From: Polytrichum commune
Lineage: Eukaryota; Streptophyta; Polytrichopsida; Polytrichales; Polytrichaceae
DNA length: 64,000 nucleotides
Assembly: GCA_950295325.1 (NCBI GenBank)
Contig: OX485807.1
Span: forward strand, 30,537,666 to 30,601,665
Direction of reading: 5' to 3'
The notes beneath the pieces were generated by a model. It did no database searches. It was not told the DNA's origin and was given only the letters and a program-made list of their open reading frames with translations. Shown here in pieces: positions 33,921 to 47,486 of the stretch; position 1 is the stretch's first letter, and every line of letters begins with the position of its first letter. A program made the translations under genes and the position numbers.

Positions 33921-34494
33921 ACACTAATGATCCTCCTTATTGAGGGTCGGCTAATAGCCTAATAATGTGTGTGGAAAATTAGTGACGGTGATACTAAATT
34001 TCTTACGCTATGAAATTAGTGCCACCGGAAGATCTAGGAAGTATTGTTCATCCTGACATTATTCTTTAAAGAATACTATTCATAGCAACATTATTCATAA
34101 TAGCACTATTCACTGAAAGTAGTGGCATCATGTACAACATTCATACAATTCATAATGGTGTCCTTTTCGTCTTGTTACCTAAGTTTCTTCCCATAAGGAT
34201 AAGACATTGAAAGTCCTTCTCATATGCTAAATATGAAAATAAAATTTGTTGGCCATAGGGTTCAGTAGTTTTGTGCTAACAAGCATGTCTTTACATATAA
34301 TGATAATAATAAAACTATCACTCTACAAGCACCTTAGAGCATGCTCTAATTTGCTTGAAATGTATGGTAAATGAGCATGTATTCATGAATTTCATATCAC
34401 CCTGTAAAAATTTCAGTTGTCACTAATTTCATGACTTGCAAAATAGTGTGTGTTTCAGGAATTAGTACCACATGCACTAATTGCGATAAAATAG
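33921..34494 (-). mobile_element. R-family MITE, copy 1 (inverted)
   Basis: Aligns in reverse with 37753-38925 (minus its insert) and 62373-62723. Family ends read (C)GACACTAATTATCCCAAT. Internal landmarks are 'ATCTAGGAAG(T/C)ATTGTTCA', 'TATTCATAGCAACA' and 'AAATGTATGGTAAATGAGCA'. CACTA at the ends hints at a CACTA-type MITE, but no clean target duplication was found. It begins 12 bp after the hAT-like element ends. Confidence 0.6.
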
Positions 34495-37400
34495 TCTTGT
34501 AAAGATGACATAGAACACCCTCTATGATACAATCTCACATAGTGGTCCCCCTTTCGGTTGTCCATTTGCCATGGAAAATCCCGAAAAGTAGTGTGCTTTT
34601 TGGGGGAATCACTTCTAAACACTTGAGGCCTTGACGTCCATCAATTTCATGCACTCAAATGGTGTGGCCAAGCACTTAAAATGTTGCGTGAGAGGCACTT
34701 CATAATGGTCATTACACGCAAGGGACATCTAAAATGTTTCCCTTCAAAAACTACTACTTAAATGGACCAAACACATTTCATGAATCACAACGATGATTTG
34801 GTATTGTGGGGAATAACTCACATTGTTCTCAAGCACTGGAGATTTCCAAGGGCCACAAAGTAGGTAGACCGCTTTGATGATATGTTAGGTCAAAATTATT
34901 CTACAAAGAGCTTAGAGGAACCAAAATAATAATAAATAAAAATATAAGGGTTTATCACATCTTGGTGATCATTAAACCAAAATTTGCTAGTTTGTACATC
35001 ATTTATGAAAGCAACAATATCATGAGTACAATAACCTATAATGGTTTTTCATGGCTTGGGTTGGGCCCCTACCACTATTACCGAAGGTGAAAACCCATTC
35101 AATTATATTATAACATGTATAAATTAGACAATTTGACTCTAGAAATACCATTAGCGGCTCCTAAATATTTCAAAGGAGCCCACTTAAGATGGAATAACCA
35201 CCAAACTTATGGGAGTCAAGTTATTACTAGAAATCTCCCATTACCTCAATAATAGTGGTAGAGGCTCAATTCAACGAGTTGGGCGTCTAGCCCTGGCTCT
35301 TCCTAACATATCTATCATCAAACCAAGGGTTGTCTTTGCCATTCTTACTCCTCCACAAGTGGCCCAAGGTCGGGGGAGGCACCAACATAGGGATATCAAT
35401 CACTTGGGTATAAAAACCAAGTATTATTATTGGAAATGCTTACATAATCCACCTTGGGTGGTTCACTCGTTTTTAGGTTAATGAATCACATGCAAAAATT
35501 GGATATTGAAAAAGAAGGGCTATTAGAGTTTTCTTGACATTTTTTTGTACCCCTTCTATTACATAATAGTCTTTCAGTCAAGTTTCCTTTTTCTTTGCTC
35601 ACTTTAGGTAAGATGTTTAAGGGAAGCATGCCTATATTATATAATACCTTGGATCTAGGATGAAGTCCAATGGTTTCAAGACACATTATTAACTTACAGC
35701 CTTATAAGTAACATAACATAAAACACCCTTGTTGCAATATCTAGTCGACTCAACCTGTGATGTGCATGGGTATATGTAGGACATCACTGTTAATGTATTT
35801 TCGCACTCCTTCCTTGCTCTATTAACTAGTTCGCCGCTAGTCATGTCCAAGCCTTGCATAAACACCTCCCAAGCTAGTTCCTCATCCCTAGACATCTCCT
35901 TTGACGTACAATCCCCTACAACTTCCGTTTAAGGCTTGAAACATGCCCTGGACACTACCTACCAGCTCACGTTTTTGGCCCAATCAGCCAACTTATGGAG
36001 GTCGTTTCCACAATATAAGCTTGGATCTACCATCTCTAACCTCCTACCAACCTACAGTATAGTTTTCGGGCCATTCTCACCACTTTCATATTTTCGACCG
36101 ACTCACGTTTTTAGTCAGAGCCGGCAACTTCTGGAGGTGGTTTTCGCAAACCGAGTCCGGATCTTACCTCTCTAACCTTCTACCAACTTATGGTACATTT
36201 TTTAGGTCATTCTAACTACTTGCTTTGGACGTCCGTGCATACCCACCCTTTCTACTTTCGAATGCATTCCTTAGTACTACATCACAAGTTGTCCGATGCA
36301 CATTTTCAAAAACACATTCAACTCCTTTGTCTTGTCAACCCTAAGACTATGTTAGCTTCCAAGAAGGGTAGTGATAGGAGAACACCAACAATGAATCTAC
36401 TCTTCAAATCCCTCCTCTAACACTTTATTGCTTGTTTTTCCAGGACTGTGGTATTGTTCGGACTGCAATACACTTCCAGATTGCCACCCGTCCAGATCTA
36501 AAAACTCACAAGCATACATATCTTCTCTAAGGGTCTAAGTCCTCTCCGCAAATGTGTACTAAGAGAGCCAAAAGGCTCTAGGCCAATCGTTATATACTTC
36601 AAAACAACTACCACTAGGTGGATCAACTTAGTAGGGAGGAAATATCTCTATTCATGTGAAAAATCAAAATCAAAATATCAACTATAAAGAATTAAACTTA
36701 AATAATTTGTATGAAATGTTGATCACATCAAGTTATGCTTCAAATGTGGTATGTGCATCATCATGATGATTTTGTATGTAGAATAAAAATATAGAAATAA
36801 ACATCATCTTGGATGATTTGAATGACATGTTTTCTAGTTTATTTGTGAATGTTGTTGACACTCTACACATAGGATCAAATTCTTTCACACATTTCAAATT
36901 AAGCTATAAGTCTTCATAAGATGAACATATCTACAAAATATCTAGACAAATTAATGTCATCTTCATTTTATAAGTATTTTCTCAAGTTTTTGCATTGAAA
37001 ATGCTTACACAAAGCTCGCGACCTTCTATAGAAAGTCCAACTATACAGATTTGTTCTTTGACTTTGTGCCAACAATTTTGCTAGATAGTTGTTTCATAAA
37101 GCAAACCTGCAAATCTCACTTTATAATTGTCCTTGAAAACACATGAAACCCTAAGGATAATAAGAATTAAGGGCTAACTTGATCCGTATACATATGTATA
37201 TTCAATGGGTCACATTGTGGTTGATAGCAGAAGGAGCTAGAGCAAATCACCTTTCATTGAACATGATTTTTTAAAATCCTTTCTACAAAGTTTGGGAGGA
37301 GACTTGCGGTCTTCAATGCCCTCATATGATTTTTAGGTAGCACCTATATATTCATGTCATGAAAAATCATATCAAATATGATATTGGGTATTTTTATAAT

Positions 37401-37752
37401 AACATCATCCTAGGGAAACTTGGGGTCTCGGAATCAAATATAAGCTATATTTATGCCATAATCTTCTATTTCTAAGGGATCGACCTTGATTCATATGACA
37501 TATGGCAACTCTCATTAAATTGCTTTGAAATCTCAAATTTGCTTTGATTTCAATCGACTTTTTTGAGGATGTTGTGTTTACGTACCTTCTAGCACATATC
37601 CACATTTCATATCAAAGTCCCTAAGTAAGTCTTCACGTAGTATACTCTAAAAAGTACATAGAAAGTTTGCAGACCAATATCCACATTTCTATTGTAATCT
37701 CACTCGATCTTAGACTTGAATGGTTTATTTTCTAAGAGTACATGCATAAATA
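34495..37752. other. 3.3-kb interval between inverted R copies; one 130-bp tandem duplication
   Basis: About 35965-36098 is repeated, diverged, at 36099-36215 (CTCACGTTTTT..CAACTT.TGGAGGTNGTTT). ORFs at 35209-35481, 35936-36175 and 36190-36420 have no recognisable domain, and two of them fall on the tandem repeat. No gene or RNA is supported. Confidence 0.4.
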
Positions 37753-38925
37753 CGACACTAATTATCCCAATAGGTGTGTTGTGTACTAATTCCTGAAACA
37801 TGCATTGTTTTTTCAGGTTTCAAAATTAGTTAGGGTTAAATTTTTTACTAAGCGATACAAGATTCATGAATACATGCTCATTTACCATACATTTCAACAA
37901 AATTAGTGCGTGCTCTAAGGTATTTGTAGAGTGATAGAAGAAATTATATGCAAACATATGCTTGTCAGCATATCCTTACTCAACACTATGGTTGAGTTAT
38001 GCTTTTATATTTAGCAAATGACAGGGGCCACTGCTATCTTAACTTTATGGAAAGAAACTTAGATAATACGAAGAAACTAACACTGATATAAATAGTATGA
38101 ATATTAAGAATAGCACCAGTATTTGTAGTGAAAAATATTGCTATGAATAGTATTAGGATGAATATTGTTGGTATTTGTAGTGAATAGTGTTGCTATGAAT
38201 AGTATTTTTCACGGGTAGGTCACTCTAAGGCATTTTTGTGCACCACATGCGGCTAGGGGTTTTTTGTTTCGGGGCTATTTACCTTCAAGGGTTGAATTAA
38301 AGCCTCCCTATAATTACTTAAATTTCAAAAATGGCCCATTTGTTTGCACCCTTCCATTACTTGTATTGTCCAAGTCACTGCAATTTTTTGTACTCTATAT
38401 TCCTTTTAAGTAATAAAAGCTAATCTACTTCCTAACGCATTGACGAATGTTAAGGGAAACCATGGAAACAAAGAAGGGTGCAAACAGTAATATCATTGCA
38501 AACAAAGTTATGAAGAAAACACATAGGAGACCATAGCAAACATACTAAATATACCTTCTAGGATCCTTATCTTCAGCCCCTATATTAATTTTACAAAAAA
38601 ATAATGGCCCACATTTTATGTCCATCTAACTTACTTATAATGGGATTGTCTACATTTAATGGCCCCTTCATTATTTGGAATTCCTTTATAATTTTTATTT
38701 CAAATGATTTTAATCCTCTCTATATTATGCCGCACGTCGTTTTTAAAATGCACTAAGTGACCTACCCGTGGTATTTTTAATGAACAATGTCAGGTTGAAC
38801 AATGCTTCCTAGATCTTTTGGTGGAAATAATTTCATAGTGTAAAGAAATCTAGTATCAGCTTCACTCATTTCCCACACCCACTATTAGCCCACCCTCACT
38901 AATTGGGATAATTCATGTCGTGTCA
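37753..38925 (+). mobile_element. R-family MITE, copy 2, interrupted by another MITE
   Basis: A complete R copy running from about CGACACTAATTATCCC to GGGATAATTCATGTCG, split by the 561-bp insertion at 38210-38770. Homology to segment A begins inside it at about 38110, so one duplication breakpoint falls within this element. Confidence 0.65.
38210..38770 (+). mobile_element. 561-bp MITE with perfect 15-bp TIRs and 8-bp TSD
   Basis: Ends CACGGGTAGGTCACT / AGTGACCTACCCGTG are perfect inverted repeats. GTATTTTT flanks both sides (38202-38209 and 38771-38778). Segment A has the single GTATTTTT (7912-7919) without an insert, so this is a true insertion after, or polymorphic at, the duplication. 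The 8-bp duplication suggests hAT-type mobilisation. It has no coding capacity. A second member is at 56582-57077. Confidence 0.9.
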
Positions 38926-39741
38926 CTTACCAGTTTGACTCCTAGCAAATATCCAATGCTAACATAGAGTTACCAACTTCTCGACTAGTTCCCTTTTCCA
39001 CTCATCTTATCTTGATTATACCTACGCATCTCATGTTTTGCCAACCCTTTCTTAACACCAAGAATATTGTAAGCTTTATCCGTAAGGAATAAGAACAACC
39101 TTACCTTTTTTTTCCACATGGATTCTAGGATGATTGGGATCATCCACCCAAGTGTGAGGATGATTTCAAAATCTTGAATAATGATGTCTAAGTTCGTGCT
39201 ACTCCACATGAAAGACTACTCCATGAAATGATGGAGCAAGACGCATACATGACTTTCATAAATCAAATCTGCTAAAACTTAGGGTTTGTTAATCCTATGT
39301 CTAAGCATGTTAGGGTTTTCAAATAGAATAGCATGAGATAGTGGCTTTGAATTTTGATTAAAAACTAATAGCTCTTGTCATTGTAATGTGGTCTACGAAA
39401 CTGTGCTTCTAACAACAAGATTACATGGTTGTGGGCTCGAAACTATGATTCACTACAATCATACTTAAAACAAGGTGTGTGACTCAACAGTGATACACTT
39501 AACATTCAACAATTTGTTCAGGTTAGAAAAATTACATAATCATTTGTATGTACATCTATGCCAAGACACGCAAAGCTCATTCCTGTGCCAAAATATAGGC
39601 CGAATTTCTATAGGTATTAAAAAGAAACAGACCTTCACGAGCACGGCCCAATTGCTAGTGGAACATGCTGGTTTGTTGGTCCTAGATTACTAACTTCATA
39701 CTCTGACATACTTGTTATACATTCTTCTCACGAACTTATAA
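38926..39741. other. 3' flank of ankyrin gene B (non-coding)
   Basis: Parallels 8067-8815 with small indels. ORFs on either strand are not conserved in frame with A. Confidence 0.35.
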
Positions 39742-42514
39742 TTATGGAACGCTAACCGATAAGCGAAGTACATATAATGTCAATATTATTAGACAGACTC
39801 CTCCCCCCAACAATATACAACTGCCCACAGCGTTTCTTTCGCTCCATCCGAATGGTACAACTGCAATGCTTGCAGCTGAGAAACTTGCGAGTATACAAAT
39901 GATAGATATCAACAATAAAATACTTGCAAGACGTATACTTCCAACACGTTGTCTTCTTTTCGCTTCATCGTCCATGGAGTCTTTTGGAATTGGAAGAGAA
40001 GGAATTACTGCTGCTATAATGGATGCCACTGAGAAGAAAAAGGAGAGGCAGTTCCCCATTAAATAAATTTGTATTAGCATGTGGTCGATGCGGATATACC
40101 CATCCGTTGAATCATATCCTCGGGGTGGTTGAAGTGGCCCAATGATAGAAGCAGTGGTCACCAAGGCAGCAATAACCGATGTCGCATTTGCTGCATCACT
40201 TAGACTGTTTTGGACAAATAGATTCTCACTCACCACTTTTTCATACCACCACAGTGAAGCTTCACAGTTCGCCATAGACCCTGGAAATGGAGGTTCGCCA
40301 TCTTTATTTGTTGTACAAGCATCAATGCCTGCTTGCAAGAGTAGGCTGATGCAACTCCTTTCATTCCCTGTGTAATTCCTTGTGGAATTGTGAGAGCTTA
40401 AGCTTGAGGGCGGTGAACTTTGTATGACTGTATTGGCCAAAGAATCATACGGCATAAAATCTTGCAAAGTGAGAAATTGATTATGAATTCGCTCTCCTGC
40501 AGAGGTGTTGTTCAAAGTCACAGCGTAATGTAAAGCTGTGGATTTTTTATGACTTAGAGCAAACTGATCATAGCATCCACTACTCAAGATGGTCCGTGTT
40601 GCTTCACTGTGACCAAAAAAAGCAGCATAATGCAAAGCTGGCGTTGTCGAGGAAGTATCATCTTCATAATCTACTAATTCTGTATCCCATTTGCCTCTAT
40701 CTTGAACTCGTTTGTCCTGCACATAGAGTGAAAAATGTCAACTAATGCTTGTCAATGTAACACTTTTACTTAGGCTGGATAGCATTTAAGGAAAAGAAAT
40801 GATAGATGATATTTTGACATTCAATATGAGGTATTTCTTACAAAAGCAAAAGTTACTTCCCCCTTATTTAATCAACCCCAAAATGCTTAGATCAAATACT
40901 TAAAAAAATAAAAATAAAATTCCATACGTTAAGGAGTAGACGCAAAATGTTCGCATGTCCCAGAGATGCAGCAAGATGGATTGCAGATAAAATTTTTCCC
41001 TCATGTAGAAGAGATTCGTGGTCTTGGCTCTGTACAAAAAGTCCCCGTCTTAAACGATCATTTAAAAGATTTGTTTTTGACTGCGATGGAAACTTTATGA
41101 GTTGTTCTAGCACATGCATATGGTTGTGCAACACTGCCAAGTGAACGGCAGTGCAATGCTCCTGTTCTTCATACTCCGGCGAAAGGGTGACAAAGGGTGA
41201 TTTCCAATGCAACAAAGCAACCCATTCCTCGTAATGTTGTGGATGAACTCTGGCATGCACATCTACCCATTTGACCCGAAGTAAGTACTCTGCAGTGTCA
41301 TATCTCGAAATGACCATAGCATGAAGAGGGGTGCGGCCTGCAGCATCCCTAGCATTCCAGGATGCATAAGCCTCCTCATCACTCACGCCTTCACGAAATT
41401 CCTGATTCTTCATCAACCTCCAAAACATGTCCACAATATCCAAGTTCCAATGTTCGATGGCAACATGCAAAGGCGTTCTTCCTTGTGGATCATGCATCTT
41501 GAACAAGGCCCTCAATACCCCTTGCACCTTACACTCCCTGACCACTGCTGCAATAAAGTAGAAACGAACATGACTGTAGTTGCCTACATCTGGCGTGCCC
41601 CACCAAATTGAGTCTACAGAACAAAGAAAGTGGATAAACACTTCTTTGACATCCACAAACTCAAATTCCGGATGCTTCTCACACTTGTCATCCCAGCGTT
41701 CAATGCAGTTTTGTACATGCTCGTCTGTGAAACTGCTATTTTTCTCTCTAAAATCTTTAAATGAGGGAAGCTCAAGTACTCCATATTTCTTATTTTTTCG
41801 ATATTTTTGATAACTTTCATGCTTGGGTATATCCTCCATGTATTTTATCGGGTTTTCCATAACTCTCTGGATTATCTCATGGACTCTCATTTCATCACTT
41901 TCCACATCAGTGGCCAACGTTGGAGAAGGAGCATCCTCACCTGTGTAAGCCGTAGAACTAGGTGAACGAGCACCATTGTTGATTTGTCCATTCCCATCAT
42001 CACCCATGGACAACGGATTTCGATCTGGTGAATGGATGCTCCTCATAGATTTCCAAGTCGAGTAATTCACAATTTCCAGAGATGAAAATATCTTAACATC
42101 ATGTACATATTCATCATGCATGGCTTCCTCATCACACCATTCAATAGCGCCTTTCAAGAGTCTGACAACCTTGAAACTTCCATTCATGACCGCCATTCCA
42201 ATAACGGTTAGTCCCTCTGCATTTCTTTTGCTCAACAATTCCTCCAGTGTGAACTTGATGCCCTCCTGGTTGCATTGACCTCTGGCATTGAACATGTTGA
42301 GCACGTCTTCCACCAACTCCGCATAGCCATGCCTCACTGCCATGTCTAACACAGTGACATCCCTATCCCCCATTTCTTTAAGTAAAAGAGGGTTACTCTC
42401 TAACATATTCCGAATCTTATTGCAACTCCCCAAACGATTCAAATTTTGGAACCAATCTGAGCCCTCCGAAGCTCGAACAAAATACTTCTCTGTAACAGAG
42501 TCCCGCTTCGCCAT
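39742..42514 (-). CDS. Ankyrin-repeat PGG-domain membrane protein, copy B (2 exons)
   Basis: Exon 1 is 42514-40928 (529 codons) and exon 2 is 40716-39742 (324 codons plus stop), giving about 853 residues. The intron (40927-40717) has the same GTATGG donor and TGCAG acceptor as copy A, phase 0. Ankyrin repeats, the PPRGY segment and four hydrophobic C-terminal helices match copy A. Differences include in-frame indels in the low-homology segment after residue about 145, about 42 residue changes over about 318 aligned positions of exon 2, and more in exon 1. Near the 3' end two bases are missing relative to A (CTTATCGG for CTTATGTCGG). After 'YVLRL' the frame therefore gives 'SVSVP' and stops, so the basic 'RRMYNKYVRV' tail is lost. 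Membrane helices stay intact, so it may still function. It is the less certain of the pair to be expressed (see the TATA change). Confidence 0.85.
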
Positions 42515-44300
42515 TGCAAAACAATAGGTAACTTATGTAGCTCTGAAAGCCTAGCCTCACAAGTGAAATGCACGTGTTGGAGGAAAATTTCTAGTCAATA
42601 GCCCCTCGAGAAGGACAATGTAAAATTTGCGAGCAATTTTTGTCCGATTGAATGAGTCCCACCTTGATCCATATGAATATTAAGTACTTCCCACAAGAAG
42701 TCTATTGAGCAAAGGCATGATACGAATACATGCTCGCCAATGTCCACCTAGGCTGAAAGAACAACATCACAATGTCATTCTCATGAACAAAAGGGCTTGG
42801 GCCTCTAGGGGTCCAAACAATGGGGCTACTAACCTCCACATGTGAAAGGGAAAATTTACCATCTCGACATGTCAAAAGTCTTTGTAATTTACTTCATTGC
42901 AAATATTCACAAACCCTAAGTACAAAATTGTATTATATAATAAAGTTATATCCTAAGGCTCAAAACCAACTTATGAAAGGTGAACTTAACAACTTAATTT
43001 GAAAGATGACAACCCTACTATCATGGGTAGTAATGGTGTCTCAAATGATTAGATATTGCATAGAACTCTAGAATTGTACGTTAGATTCCTTCATGAACTT
43101 GATTGTATTTGCACTATCATTTCAGCTTACTCCCTTCAACTAGAGAAACTCATTAAACCTATTTCAAGGAGAATTAATTTCATTAAGAAATGACTAAGAT
43201 GGAGTTGTCATCAACAAAATTTCATATTTCTTTCCTCAAAAGCCATGTCACGGCTTAGTTGACCTTCAAAACTTAAGAGGCAAAACTCAGGAACCGGCCC
43301 ATTTAAGAAAGAAAAGTTTTAAAATACTTAAAGGTCTAACATAATTTCCAAGAAACCACAAGATTTCTCCTATAAGAGATGTGTAATCTCCTTAACACAC
43401 CAATTGAATTCAAGCCACTACGAAAAGATTTATTGAGCAATTACAGACATCACCAACAATACAACTTCACACTATTTGAAATCAAAGCACTCCGAAATGA
43501 TTTGTTGAGCAATTACAAACATCACCAACAATACAACTTTCTCTAGGTCCTAAGGTCAACGTGCCTAATTCAATTAAAAGTCTTGATCGGACACCTATAT
43601 TTGTGTGGTATGTGGTTAGGTGAAGCTCCAAAAACGGATATAAAAAATAAGGCATCGTCCCAAATATGATAATAACTATTCTAGATTTAATAGTCACATA
43701 CTTGGAAAGACATGTATGACCATTTAATGAGCACAAGAATTTTGACTATGGTAATGAATTCATATGAGCTCCAAATATCACGAGGAAAGTGGCCAAGGCC
43801 TTGATTTGGATTGGCTACCATCTCGTACCAGTCACATATTCTAATTTCTAGCAGAAGTGGGCAATTTAAGACAAAGTACCATTTAAGACCCATCTACCTT
43901 ACGGTGCACAAAGAAGCACTGCTCCAAAGACACATGATGTGGGTGTAAGCTTAACAGTTACTGATTTACGAATCGAAGTTAAGCAGGCCCATTCTGACGA
44001 GCTATCCTCTGTCGCAGTTCCACCTTCAGCGATCTACAACTAAAGTCACAACACCCTAAATCTGTACAAAACTAACTAATTAACTTACCTCCACATAACA
44101 CAACCTACGCGAATAATATTCAGTTGATTTTCTAAATTGGACACCTTTATTTGATTGGTGTGGTTAGGCGAGGATCGAAGAACGAAAATCATAAAGACAA
44201 CTCTTTAAAAGAGATTTGATTACGTCTTCAAATGTTATTAAAGAATCCACACTAAGTGGTGAACACAATTGGAAGGACATATGTATTCAATAAAGAATCA
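42515..44300. other. Upstream non-coding region of gene B
   Basis: The counterpart of the TATA-like motif reads TAGAAAT on the minus strand (plus ATTTCTA at about 42588-42594), while the G-box CACGTG is kept (42571-42576). 43221-43850 looks identical to 12361-12990. The repeat copies at about 43576 and 44122 match those in A. Confidence 0.5.
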
Positions 44301-46600
44301 ACAATCATGCACTTCATATAAAATATCATGACTAAAGTAGGGGAGATTTGTTTTTGTTGATCTTTCAATCGTAGATTTGGTAATGCAACTCAACTTTTGT
44401 TGTGTATCTTTGATAGGTAGAAGTTGAACATAAAAACGAATCGAATAACATCCACACACCTTAGATGGGCCCAAATTTAGTTGAGTAGCAGCATAAGTGC
44501 TCAGTTGGAAGTTGAAATCAAATCCCTTTCCTCGTGCTCCACCCACTTCAGTCTCTCCTGCTGCACCGTTCACACAAGCCAATACCAACTCAGGCTCTAG
44601 AAACTAAGATGTGTGGGTGTTGTTCGGTTACTTTTCTTAATTGGACCCCTATTAAATGATTGGAGTGTAATTAGGTGAGGATCAAAGAAAAAACACCATA
44701 AAGACACATGTTTAAAAGACGATGGAGGATATCTTTTGGTACTATCAACAATTTCGCACTCAATAATGAACACGATTGGGAAAATTTACCTATTCGGTAA
44801 GGAATCAACAAACATGCACTTTCGATTCCCATACTAAATCAAGAGAAGTCCGAATTTTACTGATGTATCGTCATAGATTTGCTACTGCAACACAAGTTGT
44901 TTTTCTATAATATTCTAATCGGTAGAAGTTGGAGAACATGAAAAACGAAGTAATGAAGACGCACCCACCTTAGCATCTTCAGAGATCGGCTGCACAAGCA
45001 CTCATGATACTCACACATAGACAGGGTAGAAAGATGAGCACAGATGCAGAAGACATAATAGCTTTGTGCTTGTTGAGCAGATATATATATATTGGCCACT
45101 TGCCTGCAGGAAACCGTCTCTAAGTTAGTCATTCACTTGTGACCAAGTCTTTTTGGGACCAGGCCACCTGATTTTCATTTGTCAAGATGACCACTACAAC
45201 TTCAACTTGAATGCGAGCGTCCTGCACACAATTCTAGACTCTTCACAGCAAGGGGCGATTTACACAAGACCAAGCAATGTGACCACTGCCTATTGATTGG
45301 TCAGCCCTGCTTTGGTAAAGATAGTGTGAAAATAAAAGAGTGGTCCTTCATTGGAGAGAGGGAATTCTCGCATACGAGCGTATCTCTGGATATATATCCT
45401 TGAAAAAGTATTTATTTTGGAGGTTATTTTGTTTAGTTAAGTTGGCACTCGAATTAGTTCTGAAGACTCCGGATCATTCTAATCCATGTCATTGGAGATG
45501 AGTCAACCACAAACCTATAGGGAGTCAGGGCCAAAGCATGATAAAGTGAACAAGAAAAGTGTTCTACCCCTTCACTGTGATACAATTGTCATATATAATG
45601 AGAGAAGTAGGCTCAATTCTATTCAAAAACTTCAATTCAAGACCATGGAGCCCTTCATTGGGTTTGAACCAAACATAGTACACAATTTGTGCCTCATCAG
45701 TAGTATGGAGATACATATCACGGGGGGTGCACTCATTGCTAGAACCTGTGCATGACCTTGAAAATAATACCCCTAATATACTAGATTTCCACCCTCTTAA
45801 AAATGATATACGTACAATATGTAGCTAGGAAATCCCCTTGAATGCATACACAAGTGAGAAATAAATAAATCATATAGACCTCACTCATATATATATATAT
45901 GCCGGAAAGAACATATGGAACATATGGCTATAGTACTCTTAGCAAGACATATTTATTTATCATTGATTTTATCATTGAATACTCATTCATCTACTGGATG
46001 TAACTCATACAGATTTTGTTTACTCAAGATAAGTCATTATAGCCAATGCAATAGTGGTTTCTAACTCTACCATCAATGCCTTTTCATATTGTATGTCCAC
46101 ATTGACCCATTCTTATTTTATGGAAGTGTGCCACAACTTTTGAAGCAAGGTACATTTCCTTGACGTCTACTTCACCCGTTCTTTCCAAAAACCAACAATC
46201 ATGGAAGTTTAGAATCTACTTCTATGGATAGAAATCATGTAGTTTGCAAATATATTTATGAAAACATCATGACCCACCTTATTAGTAACTTTGATATGAA
46301 TAAATATTATTATTTGGAGTTATAAAATTAGGAAATGTGTCTACTTGCCCCTCCAAACTGGTAGGCTACAACCTTCGTTCACATTACCATGCTTTGGCCC
46401 CTCAAGTTTCTACGTTGGACAGATGAGCGCTCAACATGACATAATTCTCTCTCCCCCTTCACAATGGTCTTGGTGTCAATCGAAAAGTGACTACACTAAG
46501 GGCAACTTTAAACTAGAGCTTAAGGGCCCTTGACTTGTGATATGCAAATTATGTGATTGGTCGAGAAGCCAGAGATGGTCAAGAAATTCACTTCACACTC
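44301..46600. other. Non-coding part of copy B with exon-like remnants
   Basis: Contains the counterpart of the exon-like ORF at 13596-13736 (44588 down to 44456, one base shorter upstream). It also holds the third repeat copy (about 44625) and a short (TA)n near 45887. The 780-bp stretch of A is absent at about 46114. Confidence 0.35.
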
Positions 46601-47282
46601 GACCTTGCAGGTCTATGGGACCAAAGACATTTGAATGGATGAAATTCTACATGGTGTCCTATATGGCAACAAGTGGACAATATTTTATGGTCTACCGGAT
46701 ATTGTTATAGGCGTTTCAAAAAGAGGTGGATCTAACCACGGGAAGGTCACTAGCTATATACTTTGTAAATCACATGCGGTCATGGGTTATTTAAAGATGG
46801 GCTATTTATCTAAATTTCTTGAATAATTGGCACCCTAGTAATAGATAAATGGTACTTTAAGGTATTTTTCAAGACCCTATAGGTAAATACAATATACACC
46901 ATGAATTTATTTTATAGACTTTATTTTATTTGTAAACTTTACCATTTTATCAAAATCTTGGAATTTTGATTTAAATTGACATTAATCCATAACAAAATTA
47001 CAACAATACTTTAACGAAACTTTCAGATAATAGCCATTGTGTTCAATGCCTAAAGTGCAAAAATTTGGTGTGGTTACTTTCAAGACCTACAACAAAAGTA
47101 GAACAAAGATAAAGATTAGATTGCTCTCACAATCAAGCAACGTGTTAAAAAAACAGAACAGAATGAACCTATAACATAAGTAAAATATCCAACATTATTG
47201 TATATAAAGAATCAAATGCCCAACACTATTCTCTACAAGGGCATGTATTCAAGCTTGATCAATAGCAATGCAATTCTTAGAA
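46601..47282. other. Non-coding, conserved with A
   Basis: Empty site TCGA (46599-46602) for the 583-bp element precedes it. A 63-codon ORF at 46635-46826 parallels 17169-17360. A 25-bp insertion relative to A lies at about 46876-46900. Confidence 0.3.
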
Positions 47283-47486
47283 CTATGATTTCCCCACAAA
47301 TTTATCTAAGCTCTTAGCATCTACAAGATCAAGTGAATAAATCTTCCTAATTGGATCATACTCCATTGCCACATTTGACATAATTGAATTTGCATCCACC
47401 CACTTACAATATGTTTGATCATAGTGGAGTGTGAGTTGTCTTAAAGTAGGGGAAATATAATACATCGCGAATTCAAAGCTTGACAT
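47283..47486 (-). CDS. Conserved 67-codon ORF, unknown family (copy B)
   Basis: Same length and start as 17798-18001 with eight substitutions and no indel. It retains 'TYCKWVDANSIMSNV' and 'KIYSLD'. Preservation of the frame while nearby DNA carries indels suggests constraint, or a recent copy. Function is unknown. Confidence 0.4.
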   Translation of the reverse strand: MSSFEFAMYYISPTLRQLTLHYDQTYCKWVDANSIMSNVAMEYDPIRKIYSLDLVDAKSLDKFVGKS

